DNA of 64,000 nt, taken from contig NZ_CP113975.1 in assembly GCF_026870155.1 (NCBI RefSeq), positions 3,658,001 to 3,722,000 on the forward strand. The letters are read 5' to 3'. Each line of letters starts with the position of its first letter. Position 1 is the stretch's first letter. A program made the position numbers and the translations under genes. Source of the stretch: Flavobacterium marginilacus (GTDB taxonomy: Bacteria; Bacteroidota; Bacteroidia; Flavobacteriales; Flavobacteriaceae). This document shows, piece after piece, positions 10,499 to 18,992 of this stretch. Below the pieces are notes generated by a model. That model was not told the DNA's origin and made no database searches. It worked only from the letters and a program-made list of their open reading frames with translations.

Positions 10499-12379
10499 TT
10501 ACTCAGAAACTACATTTGCAATAAACATTTTTTCAAAAAGCGGTTTCCCTAGTTTTTGAATACACTCATACTGCGCCTCTTCTTTAGTTGCTTTTACTTT
10601 TGAATATACATAATATGAAATTACATTTATATTATAAAAGAAATTACTTTCCAAAGAACCGGAATCAGACAGCTTCTTGATAAAAGCATCTCTTTCCCTG
10701 GCATCCTTAAAGTTTCCTAAAATGACATAATAACCAGCTTTCAAATCCTTAACACCTTCTACTTTCTCAATTTTTATTGATTTAACTTTTGCCGGCTGTT
10801 TAGCCAATTCTTTTTTCATCTGCTCTAATGTAAGCGGTTTTGCAGCAGCAGTTTTAGTTTTTGCCTGCGCTTCTGATGCTTTATTCTGGTAGCTTTGATT
10901 TTTTAATTTGGCCAAATTATCATCAAACGTTCTGGCTTGTTTACTGTAAAAATCGGCTTTACTAATGTGCAGTCTCAATTCGGCTTTACTTTCATTATTA
11001 AGCGAGTCCAATTTTGTAATCAGTTTAATATTATTCAAATCACGCACCCGCTGCTGCATTTCCATCGTTTTTAATTCAGCAGGAGTCAATTTGGAAGCTT
11101 TTGCTTCAGCAGGCTGAGATTTACTGTTCTCTCTGATGCTTTTTTTATAAGTCTGATTTTCTTCTACAGCAATACGCTCCGCTTTATCCATCAGGTTCGT
11201 ATATACCTTTCTATTATCAGCCAGCTGTTTTTTTAACTGCTGTGATAATTCATTCGTCTTCTGAATATTTTCATTTGAAATTTTTTGCAGACGAACTGAC
11301 TCATCAAGATCTACCAATTCTGTCTTTTTTAACACCGACAAATCTTTACTCATCGTATTAACCAAAGAATCCAGTTTCACTAAAAGAATTTCCTGAATAT
11401 TTTTATTTGCTTCTAAAACCAATTTCAATTTTTCAGCAGAACTTTCCTTTGTATTATCAATTTCTTTCAAATCTACCAAAAGACCATTAACCTTAACTAC
11501 TCTTTGATTGATTTCCTGCTGTAGTTCCAGTTTGTTTTTTAGACTGCTGATTTCTTTTTCATTTGCTTTAGATTTCTCTACCACAACTTGCTTTTCTGCC
11601 AAAGCGAGCATCAATTCTTCATTTTCATTAGCAGGTTTAACTTCCTTAAGATTGATTGCCAGTCTATTTCCTTCTGTCAAACCATTAACAATTTCTGGAT
11701 TTTGAGATTCCAATTGCTGTACGGTTATCCCAAATTGTTTAGCAATCGAATATTTAGTTTCTTTTGCTTTCACCACATAAAAAACGGTTTCGGCATTGAT
11801 AACTCTTACTCTTCCGTCAAGTGTTTTCTTTTTATTTGGAATAGTAATTTCCTGCCCGATCTGTAATCCGTTTTTTAAAAGAACGGTATTCGCCTTATCT
11901 AAATCTTCAACCGATACATTATAAAGTCTGGCAATGCTGAACAATGATTCTTTTGGCTGTACTAAATGAGTATTTTTGGATGATACAGTCTCAGTTTTTG
12001 AATCCTGCGGTATAACTAATTCCTGGCCTACCTGCAGTCCATTAGCCAATGCAGCCACATTTGCGTTTTGAATTGCTTCCACTTTCACATTATACTTAGC
12101 GGCTAACCCAAACAATGTTTCTTTTGGAGCTACAACATGAATAACAGAATTTGGAATTTTAGAGGATGATTCCGGAATATTCAGTATTTGATTTTCTGAA
12201 ATTCCGTTCTGGGCTTCTGGGTTTAATCTGTAAATTTCAGAAGGTGTGGTTTTGTAGTTTTGAGCGATCTGGGGGATTGTTTCGCCTTTTTGTACTGTGT
12301 GCTTAGTTGCGTATTGCTGTCCAAAAGATATATTTGATACAAAAGCAACAAACAATAAAAATCTTGAAAATTCTTTCAT
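10499..12379 (-). CDS. secreted LysM protein with coiled coil and SPOR-like C-terminus
   Basis: The 626-residue product has a signal peptide (1-20, ending SFGQ) and four LysM modules up to about residue 250, beginning KHTVQKGETIPQIAQNY, HVVAPKETLFGLAAKY, HLVQPKESLFSIARLY and YVVKAKETKYSIAKQF. A long charged heptad-type coiled coil spans about 255-490. The last 75 residues (GYYVILGNFKDARERDAF) resemble a SPOR-type peptidoglycan-binding fold. It follows guaA on the same strand after a 62-base gap containing a strong hairpin. It probably tethers an envelope complex to peptidoglycan. Confidence 0.85.
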   Translation of the reverse strand: MKEFSRFLLFVAFVSNISFGQQYATKHTVQKGETIPQIAQNYKTTPSEIYRLNPEAQNGISENQILNIPESSSKIPNSVIHVVAPKETLFGLAAKYNVKVEAIQNANVAALANGLQVGQELVIPQDSKTETVSSKNTHLVQPKESLFSIARLYNVSVEDLDKANTVLLKNGLQIGQEITIPNKKKTLDGRVRVINAETVFYVVKAKETKYSIAKQFGITVQQLESQNPEIVNGLTEGNRLAINLKEVKPANENEELMLALAEKQVVVEKSKANEKEISSLKNKLELQQEINQRVVKVNGLLVDLKEIDNTKESSAEKLKLVLEANKNIQEILLVKLDSLVNTMSKDLSVLKKTELVDLDESVRLQKISNENIQKTNELSQQLKKQLADNRKVYTNLMDKAERIAVEENQTYKKSIRENSKSQPAEAKASKLTPAELKTMEMQQRVRDLNNIKLITKLDSLNNESKAELRLHISKADFYSKQARTFDDNLAKLKNQSYQNKASEAQAKTKTAAAKPLTLEQMKKELAKQPAKVKSIKIEKVEGVKDLKAGYYVILGNFKDARERDAFIKKLSDSGSLESNFFYNINVISYYVYSKVKATKEEAQYECIQKLGKPLFEKMFIANVVSE

Positions 12380-12400
12380 AAATAAGTAGGTTTAAACAAT

Positions 12401-12428
12401 TAAGTCGTTACAAATGTAACGACTTAAT
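12401..12428 (-). terminator. hairpin between guaA and the LysM gene
   Basis: Perfect 12-bp arms TTAAGTCGTTAC (12401-12412) and GTAACGACTTAA (12417-12428) flank a 4-base loop. The following minus-strand bases are only moderately T-rich, so it could be a terminator or a partial attenuator. Confidence 0.7.
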
Positions 12429-12441
12429 GTTAAAAAAATTA

Positions 12442-13971
12442 CTATTCCCACTCAATTGTTGCAGGCGGTTTTGAACTAATATCATAAACGACACGATTCA
12501 CACCTTTTACTTTATTTATAATGTCATTTGACACTTTCATTAAGAATTCATAAGGTAAATGTACCCAGTCTGCAGTCATTCCGTCTGTAGATTCTACTGC
12601 GCGAAGTGCTACCACTTTTTCGTAAGTACGTTCATCGCCCATTACTCCAACACTGTTTACAGGAAGCAAAATCGCTCCTGCCTGCCAAACTTTATCATAC
12701 AGTCCCCAAGATTTTAATCCGTCGATAAACACTTTATCTACATCTTGTAAAATCTGTACTTTTTCTAATGTGATATCTCCTAAAATACGAATAGACAATC
12801 CTGGTCCCGGGAAAGGATGTCTTCCTAATAATTCTGGATCAATTCCTAAAGTTGCTCCCACTCTGCGCACTTCGTCTTTAAAAAGCATACGCAAAGGTTC
12901 AACAATTTTCAGTTTCATATAATCCGGCAGACCGCCCACATTATGATGCGATTTGATTGTTGCCGATGGTCCTTTTACCGAAACAGATTCGATAACATCA
13001 GGATATATTGTTCCTTGGGCTAACCAAGTTACATCTTCAATTTTGTGTGACTCATCATCGAATACTTCAATAAATGCATTACCAATTGCTTTTCTTTTTA
13101 ATTCAGGATCTGTAACTCCTGCTAAAGCATCATAAAAACGCTGTGAAGCATCTACTCCTTTTACGTTCAATCCCATTCCTTCGTATTGATTCAAAACACT
13201 TTGGAATTCATTTTTACGAAGCAGTCCGTTATTTACGAATATACAATACAGGTTTTTGCCAATTGCTTTATTCAATAAAACAGCAGCTACTGTTGAATCT
13301 ACTCCTCCTGAAAGACCTAAAACAACTTTGTCGTTTCCGATTTTCTCTTTCATCTCCGCAACGATTTCTTCAACGAAAGCATTTGGAGTGAAATTTTGAG
13401 GAACCTCAGCAATTTTTACCAAGAAATTCTCTAACATCTTTGAACCATCTCTAGAGTGAAAAACTTCAGGATGGTATTGAATCGCATAAGTAGTTTCTCC
13501 TTCTATTTTGTAAGCAGCATATTCCACATCATGTGTACTTGCTAATTTTACTCCATTTACCGGCAGGGCTTTAATACTATCACTGTGGCTCATCCAAACC
13601 TGGCTGTTTTCAGAAACGCCGTCAAAGAAAGTTTCATTTTCTTTAATATAGGATAAATTCGCTCTTCCGTATTCTCTTGTGTTGGATGCTGCAACTTCTC
13701 CGCCGCTGAAATGGGCTAGATATTGCGCTCCGTAACAAACGGCAAGCATAGGAAGTTTACCTCTGATTTGTGATAAATCTGGATGCGGTGCATCTTCTCC
13801 TCTAACAGAAAAAGGGCTTCCTCCAAGAATTACGGCTTTATAACTTGATAAATCACTCGGAAAATGATTGTAAGGAAAAATTTCGCAGAATATATTTAAT
13901 TCGCGAACTCTACGCGCAATAAGCTGAGTGTATTGCGATCCGAAATCTAAAATAAGTACGTTGTGTTGCAT
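12442..13971 (-). CDS. guaA: GMP synthase (glutamine-hydrolysing)
   Basis: The enzyme aminates XMP to GMP. The 509-residue product starts at ATG 13971 ([16 protein letters not shown]). It has an N-terminal amidotransferase domain (Cys in [14 protein letters not shown], and YHPEVFHS). The ATP-pyrophosphatase domain has the PP-loop [12 protein letters not shown]. The C-terminal dimerisation domain ends PPATIEWE. It is complete. Its first 22 coding bases are part of the 30-bp attachment repeat of the adjoining island, so everything upstream of 13979, including its present promoter, belongs to the island. The predicted transcription start falls almost on the ATG, so leaderless mRNA is possible. 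Confidence 0.98.
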   Translation of the reverse strand: MQHNVLILDFGSQYTQLIARRVRELNIFCEIFPYNHFPSDLSSYKAVILGGSPFSVRGEDAPHPDLSQIRGKLPMLAVCYGAQYLAHFSGGEVAASNTREYGRANLSYIKENETFFDGVSENSQVWMSHSDSIKALPVNGVKLASTHDVEYAAYKIEGETTYAIQYHPEVFHSRDGSKMLENFLVKIAEVPQNFTPNAFVEEIVAEMKEKIGNDKVVLGLSGGVDSTVAAVLLNKAIGKNLYCIFVNNGLLRKNEFQSVLNQYEGMGLNVKGVDASQRFYDALAGVTDPELKRKAIGNAFIEVFDDESHKIEDVTWLAQGTIYPDVIESVSVKGPSATIKSHHNVGGLPDYMKLKIVEPLRMLFKDEVRRVGATLGIDPELLGRHPFPGPGLSIRILGDITLEKVQILQDVDKVFIDGLKSWGLYDKVWQAGAILLPVNSVGVMGDERTYEKVVALRAVESTDGMTADWVHLPYEFLMKVSNDIINKVKGVNRVVYDISSKPPATIEWE

Positions 13972-13979
13972 GCGCAAAA
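13950..13979. repeat. left attachment site (attL), overlapping the guaA start
   Basis: This 30-bp sequence is identical to 27275-27304. It holds the guaA ATG (13971-13969) and seven codons plus one base. Its right end supplies the C-A-A-A-A that, on the minus strand, gives most of a TAnnTTTG box. The core TTGCATGCGCAA is partly palindromic, as expected for a tyrosine recombinase core. The bases beyond the repeat diverge at once on both sides. Confidence 0.95.
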
Positions 13980-13982
13980 GTA
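13975..13982 (-). promoter_or_regulatory. putative -7 box straddling attL, now reading into guaA
   Basis: TACTTTTG on the minus strand matches TAnnTTTG. Five of its bases lie inside the att repeat and three (13980-13982) come from the island. The ATG begins four bases downstream, so transcription would start at or next to the start codon. A clear -33 TTG is lacking. Confidence 0.5.
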
Positions 13983-14033
13983 TAGTTATTTGTAATTTAT
14001 TAATTTTTAGATACTTAAAATCATATTGTTCAA

Positions 14034-14053
14034 AAGTGGGACAAAAAGTGGGA
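14034..14053 (+). promoter_or_regulatory. paired AAGTGGGA motifs, candidate integrase arm sites (left end)
   Basis: AAGTGGGA occurs at 14034-14041 and 14046-14053, 12 bases apart. The same pair occurs at 27178-27196 near the right end in the same orientation. Direct repeats near both ends are typical of arm-type sites for tyrosine recombinases. They also lie between two minus-strand promoter boxes, so a regulatory role is possible. Confidence 0.55.
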
Positions 14054-14088
14054 AACTTTATTATCGACTTTTTTTATTTTTAACGTTG

Positions 14089-14096
14089 CAAAGGTA
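14089..14096 (-). promoter_or_regulatory. putative outward -7 box at the island left end
   Basis: TACCTTTG on the minus strand matches TAnnTTTG and points towards guaA, 118 bases from its ATG. In the excised circle the same box would point across attP at the integrase. The rest of 13980-14308 is AT-rich, with inverted AATCCATAT / ATATGGATT at 14215-14223 and 14259-14267, and has no gene. Confidence 0.45.
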
Positions 14097-14308
14097 GTAA
14101 AAAAGAACAGAAGACTAGTTAAAGTCAATCGTTTTAAAATATTGAATCAACACCTAAGTAATGTATATACATGCTAATACATTAAGGCAGATCTATCGAA
14201 CTACCCCTTTAAAAAATCCATATTTAAAAAAACACTTTCCAATTCTTGTATATATAATATATGGATTGAATCGATTTGTTTTAATTCTAAGAAAAAAGAA
14301 ATTATAAT

Positions 14309-14596
14309 ATGAAAAAGAAAACACACCTACACACCAACTTTGTTAAGTTTATTGTTGAAAAATACAATAAAGAAAATCAAGAACTACCGGAAGAAGAAAC
14401 ACAAGCAACAAACAAATCAAATAAAAAAGTAACTGACAACATTGACGACATTTTAAACTATAATGATGAAGTTGAGGAGCAAGACGAGGACAAACAAGAT
14501 GAAGACGAAAACGTTGATGACCTTTTAAAAGAATATCAAAAATTGGAAAAAAATTATTGGAGATTGAAGAATGATAAAGTTTATAAAAGACGATAA
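14309..14596 (+). CDS. small acidic hypothetical protein, first of three overlapping ORFs
   Basis: The 95-residue product is not recognised. It has a basic N-terminus (MKKKTHLHTNFVKFIVEKYN). The middle, about 25-80, is highly acidic and Glu/Asp-rich, and the C-terminus is a short basic helix. It overlaps the next ORF by 26 bases, which implies translational coupling. Its position at the outer left end of the island is where accessory recombination or regulatory proteins often lie, but there is no domain evidence. Confidence 0.6.
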   Translation: MKKKTHLHTNFVKFIVEKYNKENQELPEEETQATNKSNKKVTDNIDDILNYNDEVEEQDEDKQDEDENVDDLLKEYQKLEKNYWRLKNDKVYKRR

Positions 14597-14792
14597 AATA
14601 CTATACGACATAGAAACTATCAAACAAATCCTGAGAGTTCCACGTTCCAAAGTTCAAAGGGAATTAAAAAGACAACAAACCGAAATTATTAAATATAAAA
14701 ATTTGTATTTATATCCCGAAACAACATTGTTTAAATTAATGGAAATCATTCTTATTGAAAAATTAAATAAGTCAAATGATAGACTGGAATAA
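14571..14792 (+). CDS. small putative helix-turn-helix protein, second of three overlapping ORFs
   Basis: The 73-residue product has a short N-terminal strand segment. The helical stretch IETIKQILRVPRSKVQRELK looks like a helix-turn-helix, and YLYPETTLFKLME recalls a wing found in excisionase/MerR-like folds. This would suit an excisionase or plasmid-type regulator, but it is inference from pattern only. It overlaps the preceding ORF by 26 bases and the next by 17. Confidence 0.6.
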   Translation: MIKFIKDDKILYDIETIKQILRVPRSKVQRELKRQQTEIIKYKNLYLYPETTLFKLMEIILIEKLNKSNDRLE

Positions 14793-14928
14793 AATTAAAA
14801 AATGCCAGGCCAATATTAAAGTCGAGAAAGAAAAATTACTAATTGAAAAGGATTTAAAAAAAAGAGAAAAGTTACGATTGAAAATTCAAATTGAGGAATT
14901 AAAGGTGAAAATTGAAAAACTGAATTGA
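14776..14928 (+). CDS. 50-residue coiled-coil ORF, third of three overlapping ORFs
   Basis: ATG at 14776 opens 50 codons ending TGA at 14926-14928. The product starts MIDWNKIKKCQANIK and then is almost entirely Lys/Glu with Leu/Ile at heptad spacing (EKDLKKREKLRLKIQIEELK), a single amphipathic helix. It overlaps the end of the preceding ORF by 17 bases, as in a translationally coupled operon. Terminator 14972-15000 follows. Its size leaves doubt that it is expressed. Confidence 0.5.
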   Translation: MIDWNKIKKCQANIKVEKEKLLIEKDLKKREKLRLKIQIEELKVKIEKLN

Positions 14929-14971
14929 TATTGTCTTCAAAAAAATACCATCAAACAATATAAATAAAACA

Positions 14972-15000
14972 AAAAATCTTGCCGTAATGACAAGATTTTT
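14972..15000 (+). terminator. intrinsic terminator after the small-ORF trio
   Basis: Arms AAAAATCTTG (14972-14981) and CAAGATTTTT (14991-15000) are followed by TTTTG. On the opposite strand it could also serve the leftward gene ending at 15031. Confidence 0.85.
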
Positions 15001-15030
15001 TTGTTCTGTTACAAATGTAACACTATTTCA

Positions 15031-15456
15031 TTATTTCTTTTTAGGAATTGTTTTTTTAGGAACTACTTTATTGAAAATTTCATTTCCTATACGACAACCG
15101 TTACCACACCCCCATAACATATCAATATTACCCATGACTTTTACTTTTATTGTATTATCAGGTGTAAAATTAAACTTTAGAATATAGTTAAATCCCCCTT
15201 GTGGATCTTCTTCGGTTAGAAAAAATTCTCCTTTTTTCGGTTCTTCGTTGTCTTCTCTACCAACTCCGCTCCCACCACAACTGCACATATCATCAGGATT
15301 TACCCCTTCCCACACAAAATTAAATGATTGATTATGTTTTGAGTAATTTGTAATTTTAAGTTTATACAAGCCATCTTTGCTCTTATAAGTACCATTTATT
15401 TGAGAGAAACCACAATTAAAAACTAAAAGTAAAATTGTTATAAATATATTTTTCAT
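15031..15456 (-). CDS. secreted hypothetical protein
   Basis: The 141-residue product has a signal peptide (1-18, ending FSQ). The mature part begins INGTYKSKDGLYKLKI, a lipocalin-like or calycin-like strand pattern seen in small periplasmic proteins of Bacteroidetes. It then has a Cys/Gly-rich segment (DDMCSCGGSG) and a second Cys pair (LWGCGNGCRIGN), which could form disulfides or bind metal. I do not recognise the family. It lies 60 bases downstream of a lipoprotein gene on the same strand, so the two may be an exported pair. Confidence 0.65.
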   Translation of the reverse strand: MKNIFITILLLVFNCGFSQINGTYKSKDGLYKLKITNYSKHNQSFNFVWEGVNPDDMCSCGGSGVGREDNEEPKKGEFFLTEEDPQGGFNYILKFNFTPDNTIKVKVMGNIDMLWGCGNGCRIGNEIFNKVVPKKTIPKKK

Positions 15457-15515
15457 TTTTTTTAAAATTATTCGTTTTGAAAGTTTTTAGACTCTATTTA
15501 ATTGTTTCTAATAAA

Positions 15516-16277
15516 TTATTTCCAATAATTAAAATGAGGAACTTCTTTTTTTAATCCATCCATTATTTTTGAAAATTGTTCAAAAGATAGTTTTTTCATT
15601 TCCCATGAACTATATCTAGGATCGATAGCGGAATAATCAGCATTTGACATACAATTAGGCTTCCAGTTTTCTTTAAATACTCCATTTATAGTTTTAGGAC
15701 AAAATACAATATTATAAACTCCATATCCATATCCCATTTCACCATTTGGTTTGTCAACAATTTCTTTATTATCCAATTCCAAACTCCATTCACTGTATGT
15801 AATTTTATTTTTAATTTCTTTAAATTTAGTCATATAAGTAAGACTAACACTATTGTCTTCTTCTGTTAGACCGCTAAGAGTAATTTCCCAACCATTAGAT
15901 TTTTCTAAATTTTCGTATGTATAATCACTTGTAGTAATGTAATTATTACCATATTTTTCTCTAATAATTTCTTTATTTACCCAGCCGTTTTTAATCTCAA
16001 TCTTTTTAACAATAGAATCATGCTGGTCTTTTTCAATACAAGTTCCAGTATATAATTCATTAGATCCGTTTTTCCGTATATCCTTTAAATTGTAATTATT
16101 AGTACCATCTGCATTTTTGGTTACTAGATTTAAATCCGCACATTGACAATCAGCATTGATTACACTTGTTGATAATTCCTCTGTTTTTTCTTTTGATTCG
16201 CTATTCGAATTTTTTCCTCCACAAGAAATTAGTAATACCCCTGTAATCATGATTAGCATTAAATTGATTTTTTTCAT
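15516..16277 (-). CDS. hypothetical lipoprotein
   Basis: The 253-residue product has a lipobox: MKKINLMLIMITGVLLISCG, with lipidated Cys19 followed by GGKNSNSES. That charged linker is typical of Bacteroidetes lipoproteins. The mature part has a repeated strand pattern and the text-like segment GSNELYTGTCIEKDQHDSIV, reminiscent of YwqK/MORN-type surface proteins. No enzyme motif is seen. It probably forms a cotranscribed pair with the secreted protein downstream. The promoter region is shared with the divergent XRE gene. Confidence 0.65.
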   Translation of the reverse strand: MKKINLMLIMITGVLLISCGGKNSNSESKEKTEELSTSVINADCQCADLNLVTKNADGTNNYNLKDIRKNGSNELYTGTCIEKDQHDSIVKKIEIKNGWVNKEIIREKYGNNYITTSDYTYENLEKSNGWEITLSGLTEEDNSVSLTYMTKFKEIKNKITYSEWSLELDNKEIVDKPNGEMGYGYGVYNIVFCPKTINGVFKENWKPNCMSNADYSAIDPRYSSWEMKKLSFEQFSKIMDGLKKEVPHFNYWK

Positions 16278-16406
16278 TTCATTTAGTTAATTAATTTTTC
16301 CTACTCTTAAGCTTTTCGGACACGCTCCGTTTTTATGGTTTCTGGACTCCATCGAATTAATAATTTATACAGATTTTATTACGGTAAAAATATACAAAAA
16401 TCACAA

Positions 16407-16444
16407 ACTAATCATACATGATTAGTAAAATCATAAATGATTAG
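16407..16444 (+). promoter_or_regulatory. palindromic operator of the XRE regulator
   Basis: ACTAATCAT and ATGATTAGT (16407-16426) form a perfect 9-bp inverted repeat with a 2-bp spacer. A third half-site, ATGATTAG, at 16437-16444 includes the annotated start codon of the XRE gene. This arrangement suits autorepression and control of the divergent lipoprotein gene. Confidence 0.7.
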
Positions 16445-16709
16445 AGGAATTTTACGTATTAATAATCCGTTACAATTGATTTACACTAAGGATAAAGAGT
16501 ATTTAACTAAATTTGGTCAACATCTAAAAAAGATGAGGGAGGAGAGAAATATGTCCCAAGAGCAGTTAGCAAATATGGCAGAAGTCTCATTGCCACAAAT
16601 TACTCGAATTGAAAGAGGTGTTATTAACCCTACCATTTGTACTATAAAATCTTTGTCTGTAGGATTGGGTGTTGAAATGTCTTTTATGTTTGACTTCGAA
16701 AATAAATAG
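16437..16709 (+). CDS. XRE-family helix-turn-helix transcriptional regulator
   Basis: The product has up to 90 residues. Residues about 24-85 form a Cro/C1-type HTH (FGQHLKKMREERNMSQEQLA, then VSLPQITRIERG as the recognition helix and PTICTIKSLSVGLGVE). The first 20 residues are not part of the domain, and the upstream ATG lies inside an operator half-site, so a later start is possible. It probably represses itself and nearby island genes through the ATGATTAG palindrome. It precedes the methyltransferase gene by 110 bases, a layout like controller-protein/methyltransferase pairs, though it lacks an endonuclease partner. Confidence 0.85.
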   Translation: MIRGILRINNPLQLIYTKDKEYLTKFGQHLKKMREERNMSQEQLANMAEVSLPQITRIERGVINPTICTIKSLSVGLGVEMSFMFDFENK

Positions 16710-16764
16710 TTAAAAGCTTCGAGCCTAACTCTTACTTATAATTAAATTTGAATTTCTATGAGTT

Positions 16765-16793
16765 TAACTTCCTTTCATCTGACAGAAAGTTAA
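16765..16793 (+). repeat. 29-bp internal direct repeat, left copy
   Basis: TAACTTCCTTTCAT then C, then TGACAGAAAGTTAA. The same 29 bases with one change (C to T) occur at 25577-25605. The ends AACTT/AAGTT are inverted. The two copies bracket the methyltransferase through the serine recombinase genes. Confidence 0.85.
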
Positions 16794-16819
16794 TCTATTG
16801 ATAACTAAATCAAAACTAA

Positions 16820-18394
16820 ATGCAAAACCAATTTTTTGAAGAAGAAGAGCAAGAGGAAACAATAGAAGTTTTTGAAATTGCACTTTCAGAGATAAGACCC
16901 CATCCGACATCATTATTGATTTATGATTATAAAAAGAATAGTAAAGATATAAAAGTCCTAGCTAAAACTATTGAAGCAGTAGGGCAGTTAGAACCTATTG
17001 TCATAAATCAAGAAAATTTTATCATTTCAGGAAACAGAAGATATAGGGCATTACTATTTCTTGGCAAAAAGTATATAAAAGTAATACGAACAGATACAAC
17101 CAAAAATGAAGGTGATAAAATTGTTTTTCATAATCAACAAAGAAAAAAAACTACCGGTGAAATAATAAGAGAAGCAGAATCTATTTTAGGAACTCTTGGG
17201 GTAAATCAAGGAAAGAGAAAAGATTTAATTGGAGATACTCCAAATAGTTATGGAACTGTTGGTAAGGATAGATTTGAAATAGCTGCCAAAGTTATTGGTG
17301 ACATATCTGCGTCAAGTTTGCGCCGTATTATGGATGTTGTTGCATTTGAAAAAGAAACAGAGGAAAATAAAAACATTGGACTTATCGAAAGAGTTGTAAA
17401 AGGAGACATTACAGCTAATCGTGCTCATACTATGATGAAATCTATCATAGATGAAAGAAAAGTTCAAAAGACATTACAAAAACGTTCTTTAAAGCCTATT
17501 GCAAATGATGATTATGCTATTTACAATAAATCATCTGAAAAAATGGATGAGGTGAAAAGTAATTCTGTTCAAGTTGTATTCACCAGCCCCCCTTATTTTA
17601 ATTTAAGAAATTATGGAAATAGTACTGAGGATAAAAATGAGCTAGGGCACGAAACAACACCACAAAAGTTTGTTTTAAATCTAGCCAAACATTTTAAGGA
17701 TGTTAAAAGAGTTTTGAAAAAAGAAGGTTCATTCTTTTTAAATATTGGTGAAACATATAGTAAAGGTGAAAATCTCCTAATTCCAACACGATTACTTTTA
17801 GAAATGTGTGATAAAGAAGGTTGGTATATTGTAAACGAAATTATTTGGAGAAAAACCAATCCGATGCCTCTACCAAACAGCAAAAGATTACAGCCGACTT
17901 ATGAGAAAATCTTTCATTTAGTAAAAGATATTGAGAATTATACATATCATGAGTTTTCAATTAAAACTGATGAAGAAATTAAAGTCGTTAAATCTCCAGC
18001 AGGAAGAAATACAACTTCAACTGAAAGAACTGAATCAGGATATACTCTCGCTAGAGGTGTCCAAAAGTTTAAAGATTTTATTGAAGAACATCAAATAGGA
18101 GATGTTATTACGGGGCCAAATGCCGCTAATCGTCAAGTTGAATTACAAAGAATCGACCCAACTAAAGATCATCCTGCATTGATGCCAGAGTACCTGCCTT
18201 TGCTTCCAATATTGACTACTTCTAATATTGGAGATATTGTTTTAGACCCATTTTCGGGATCAGCAACAACGGGTAAAACGGCATTACTATTGGGAAGAAA
18301 GTATGTTGGGTACGAATTAAATAAAGATAATTATGATTTAAGTTTAGTTGTACTAAACGAGGTAGTAAGTGAAATTAAAAAAAAGGAAAAATAA
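16820..18394 (+). CDS. ParB-domain beta-class DNA methyltransferase
   Basis: The 524-residue product has two parts. Residues about 15-120 form a ParB/Srx-type domain with IISGNRRYRAL (GNRRY at 71-75). Residues 230-520 are a beta-class amino-methyltransferase with motif IV TSPPY (255-259) before motif I DPFSGSATTG (476-485), and a target-recognition stretch between. SPPY enzymes methylate N4-cytosine or N6-adenine. ParB-methyltransferase fusions are known on phages and mobile elements. No restriction gene is adjacent, so it is an orphan or protective methylase. It ends 9 bases before the convergent gene at 18404. Confidence 0.88.
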   Translation: MQNQFFEEEEQEETIEVFEIALSEIRPHPTSLLIYDYKKNSKDIKVLAKTIEAVGQLEPIVINQENFIISGNRRYRALLFLGKKYIKVIRTDTTKNEGDKIVFHNQQRKKTTGEIIREAESILGTLGVNQGKRKDLIGDTPNSYGTVGKDRFEIAAKVIGDISASSLRRIMDVVAFEKETEENKNIGLIERVVKGDITANRAHTMMKSIIDERKVQKTLQKRSLKPIANDDYAIYNKSSEKMDEVKSNSVQVVFTSPPYFNLRNYGNSTEDKNELGHETTPQKFVLNLAKHFKDVKRVLKKEGSFFLNIGETYSKGENLLIPTRLLLEMCDKEGWYIVNEIIWRKTNPMPLPNSKRLQPTYEKIFHLVKDIENYTYHEFSIKTDEEIKVVKSPAGRNTTSTERTESGYTLARGVQKFKDFIEEHQIGDVITGPNAANRQVELQRIDPTKDHPALMPEYLPLLPILTTSNIGDIVLDPFSGSATTGKTALLLGRKYVGYELNKDNYDLSLVVLNEVVSEIKKKEK

Positions 18395-18403
18395 ATTTTA
18401 GCT

Positions 18404-18907
18404 TTAGATTTTTAATCTTGATTGTACCGGCAAAAATTCATATTCATCTTGAGTGTTAAATATATAAATAGTTATGAAATCTTTATATTTAATATCGTAT
18501 AGTTTTGCTATTCTAAAAGTATATTTCTCAAAAGGTTTATCACTTTCAATGAACTTTTTTACTTTTAATATTGCATAATCAACCGATTCTATAAATTCTT
18601 GATTATGATTTTTGTATTTATTACCAAAGCCTGATATTTTAATTCCAATTTCATATCCTTTATAAAAATTTTTGCGACTAGTAGTACCCAACTTATACTC
18701 TGAATGGATATGCTTAAATATAATTGAAAGTGAATTTCTTTTTAGTAAACTTTTATAATCTTCTGACAATTTCTGATATAGATTTAATTTATCAGTTTCT
18801 AATACTACATCATTTGCTTTCATATCAATTTTAATTTTGAATTCATCTTGTGAACTATCAAAATCTACAAACCCATATTCTACCCATTCTTTAAATTTTT
18901 CTACCAT
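18404..18907 (-). CDS. hypothetical protein convergent with the methyltransferase
   Basis: The 167-residue soluble product is not recognised. It has no signal peptide, is rich in Lys, Tyr and Phe, and shows alternating strands and helices (YGFVDFDSSQDEFKIKIDMK, then NFYKGYEIGIKISGFGNKYK). The stop is only 9 bases from the methyltransferase stop. A small endonuclease or an inhibitor subunit is conceivable from position, but there is no visible PD-(D/E)XK, HNH or GIY-YIG motif. Confidence 0.55.
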   Translation of the reverse strand: MVEKFKEWVEYGFVDFDSSQDEFKIKIDMKANDVVLETDKLNLYQKLSEDYKSLLKRNSLSIIFKHIHSEYKLGTTSRKNFYKGYEIGIKISGFGNKYKNHNQEFIESVDYAILKVKKFIESDKPFEKYTFRIAKLYDIKYKDFITIYIFNTQDEYEFLPVQSRLKI

Positions 18908-18992
18908 AAAAATAAATATTTAAAAACATTTTCGTAAATAAAATAACAACAGGCAAAAAAGACAAGTAATTACTTTTTAATTTGAGAGGAAG

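Noticed and set aside
12442..13971. Disruption of guaA by the island
   Set aside because: The ATG and all downstream codons are intact, because the att repeat restores the 5' end of the gene.
13940..13990. tRNA gene as the integration target
   Set aside because: No cloverleaf is present; the repeat overlaps the guaA start codon instead.
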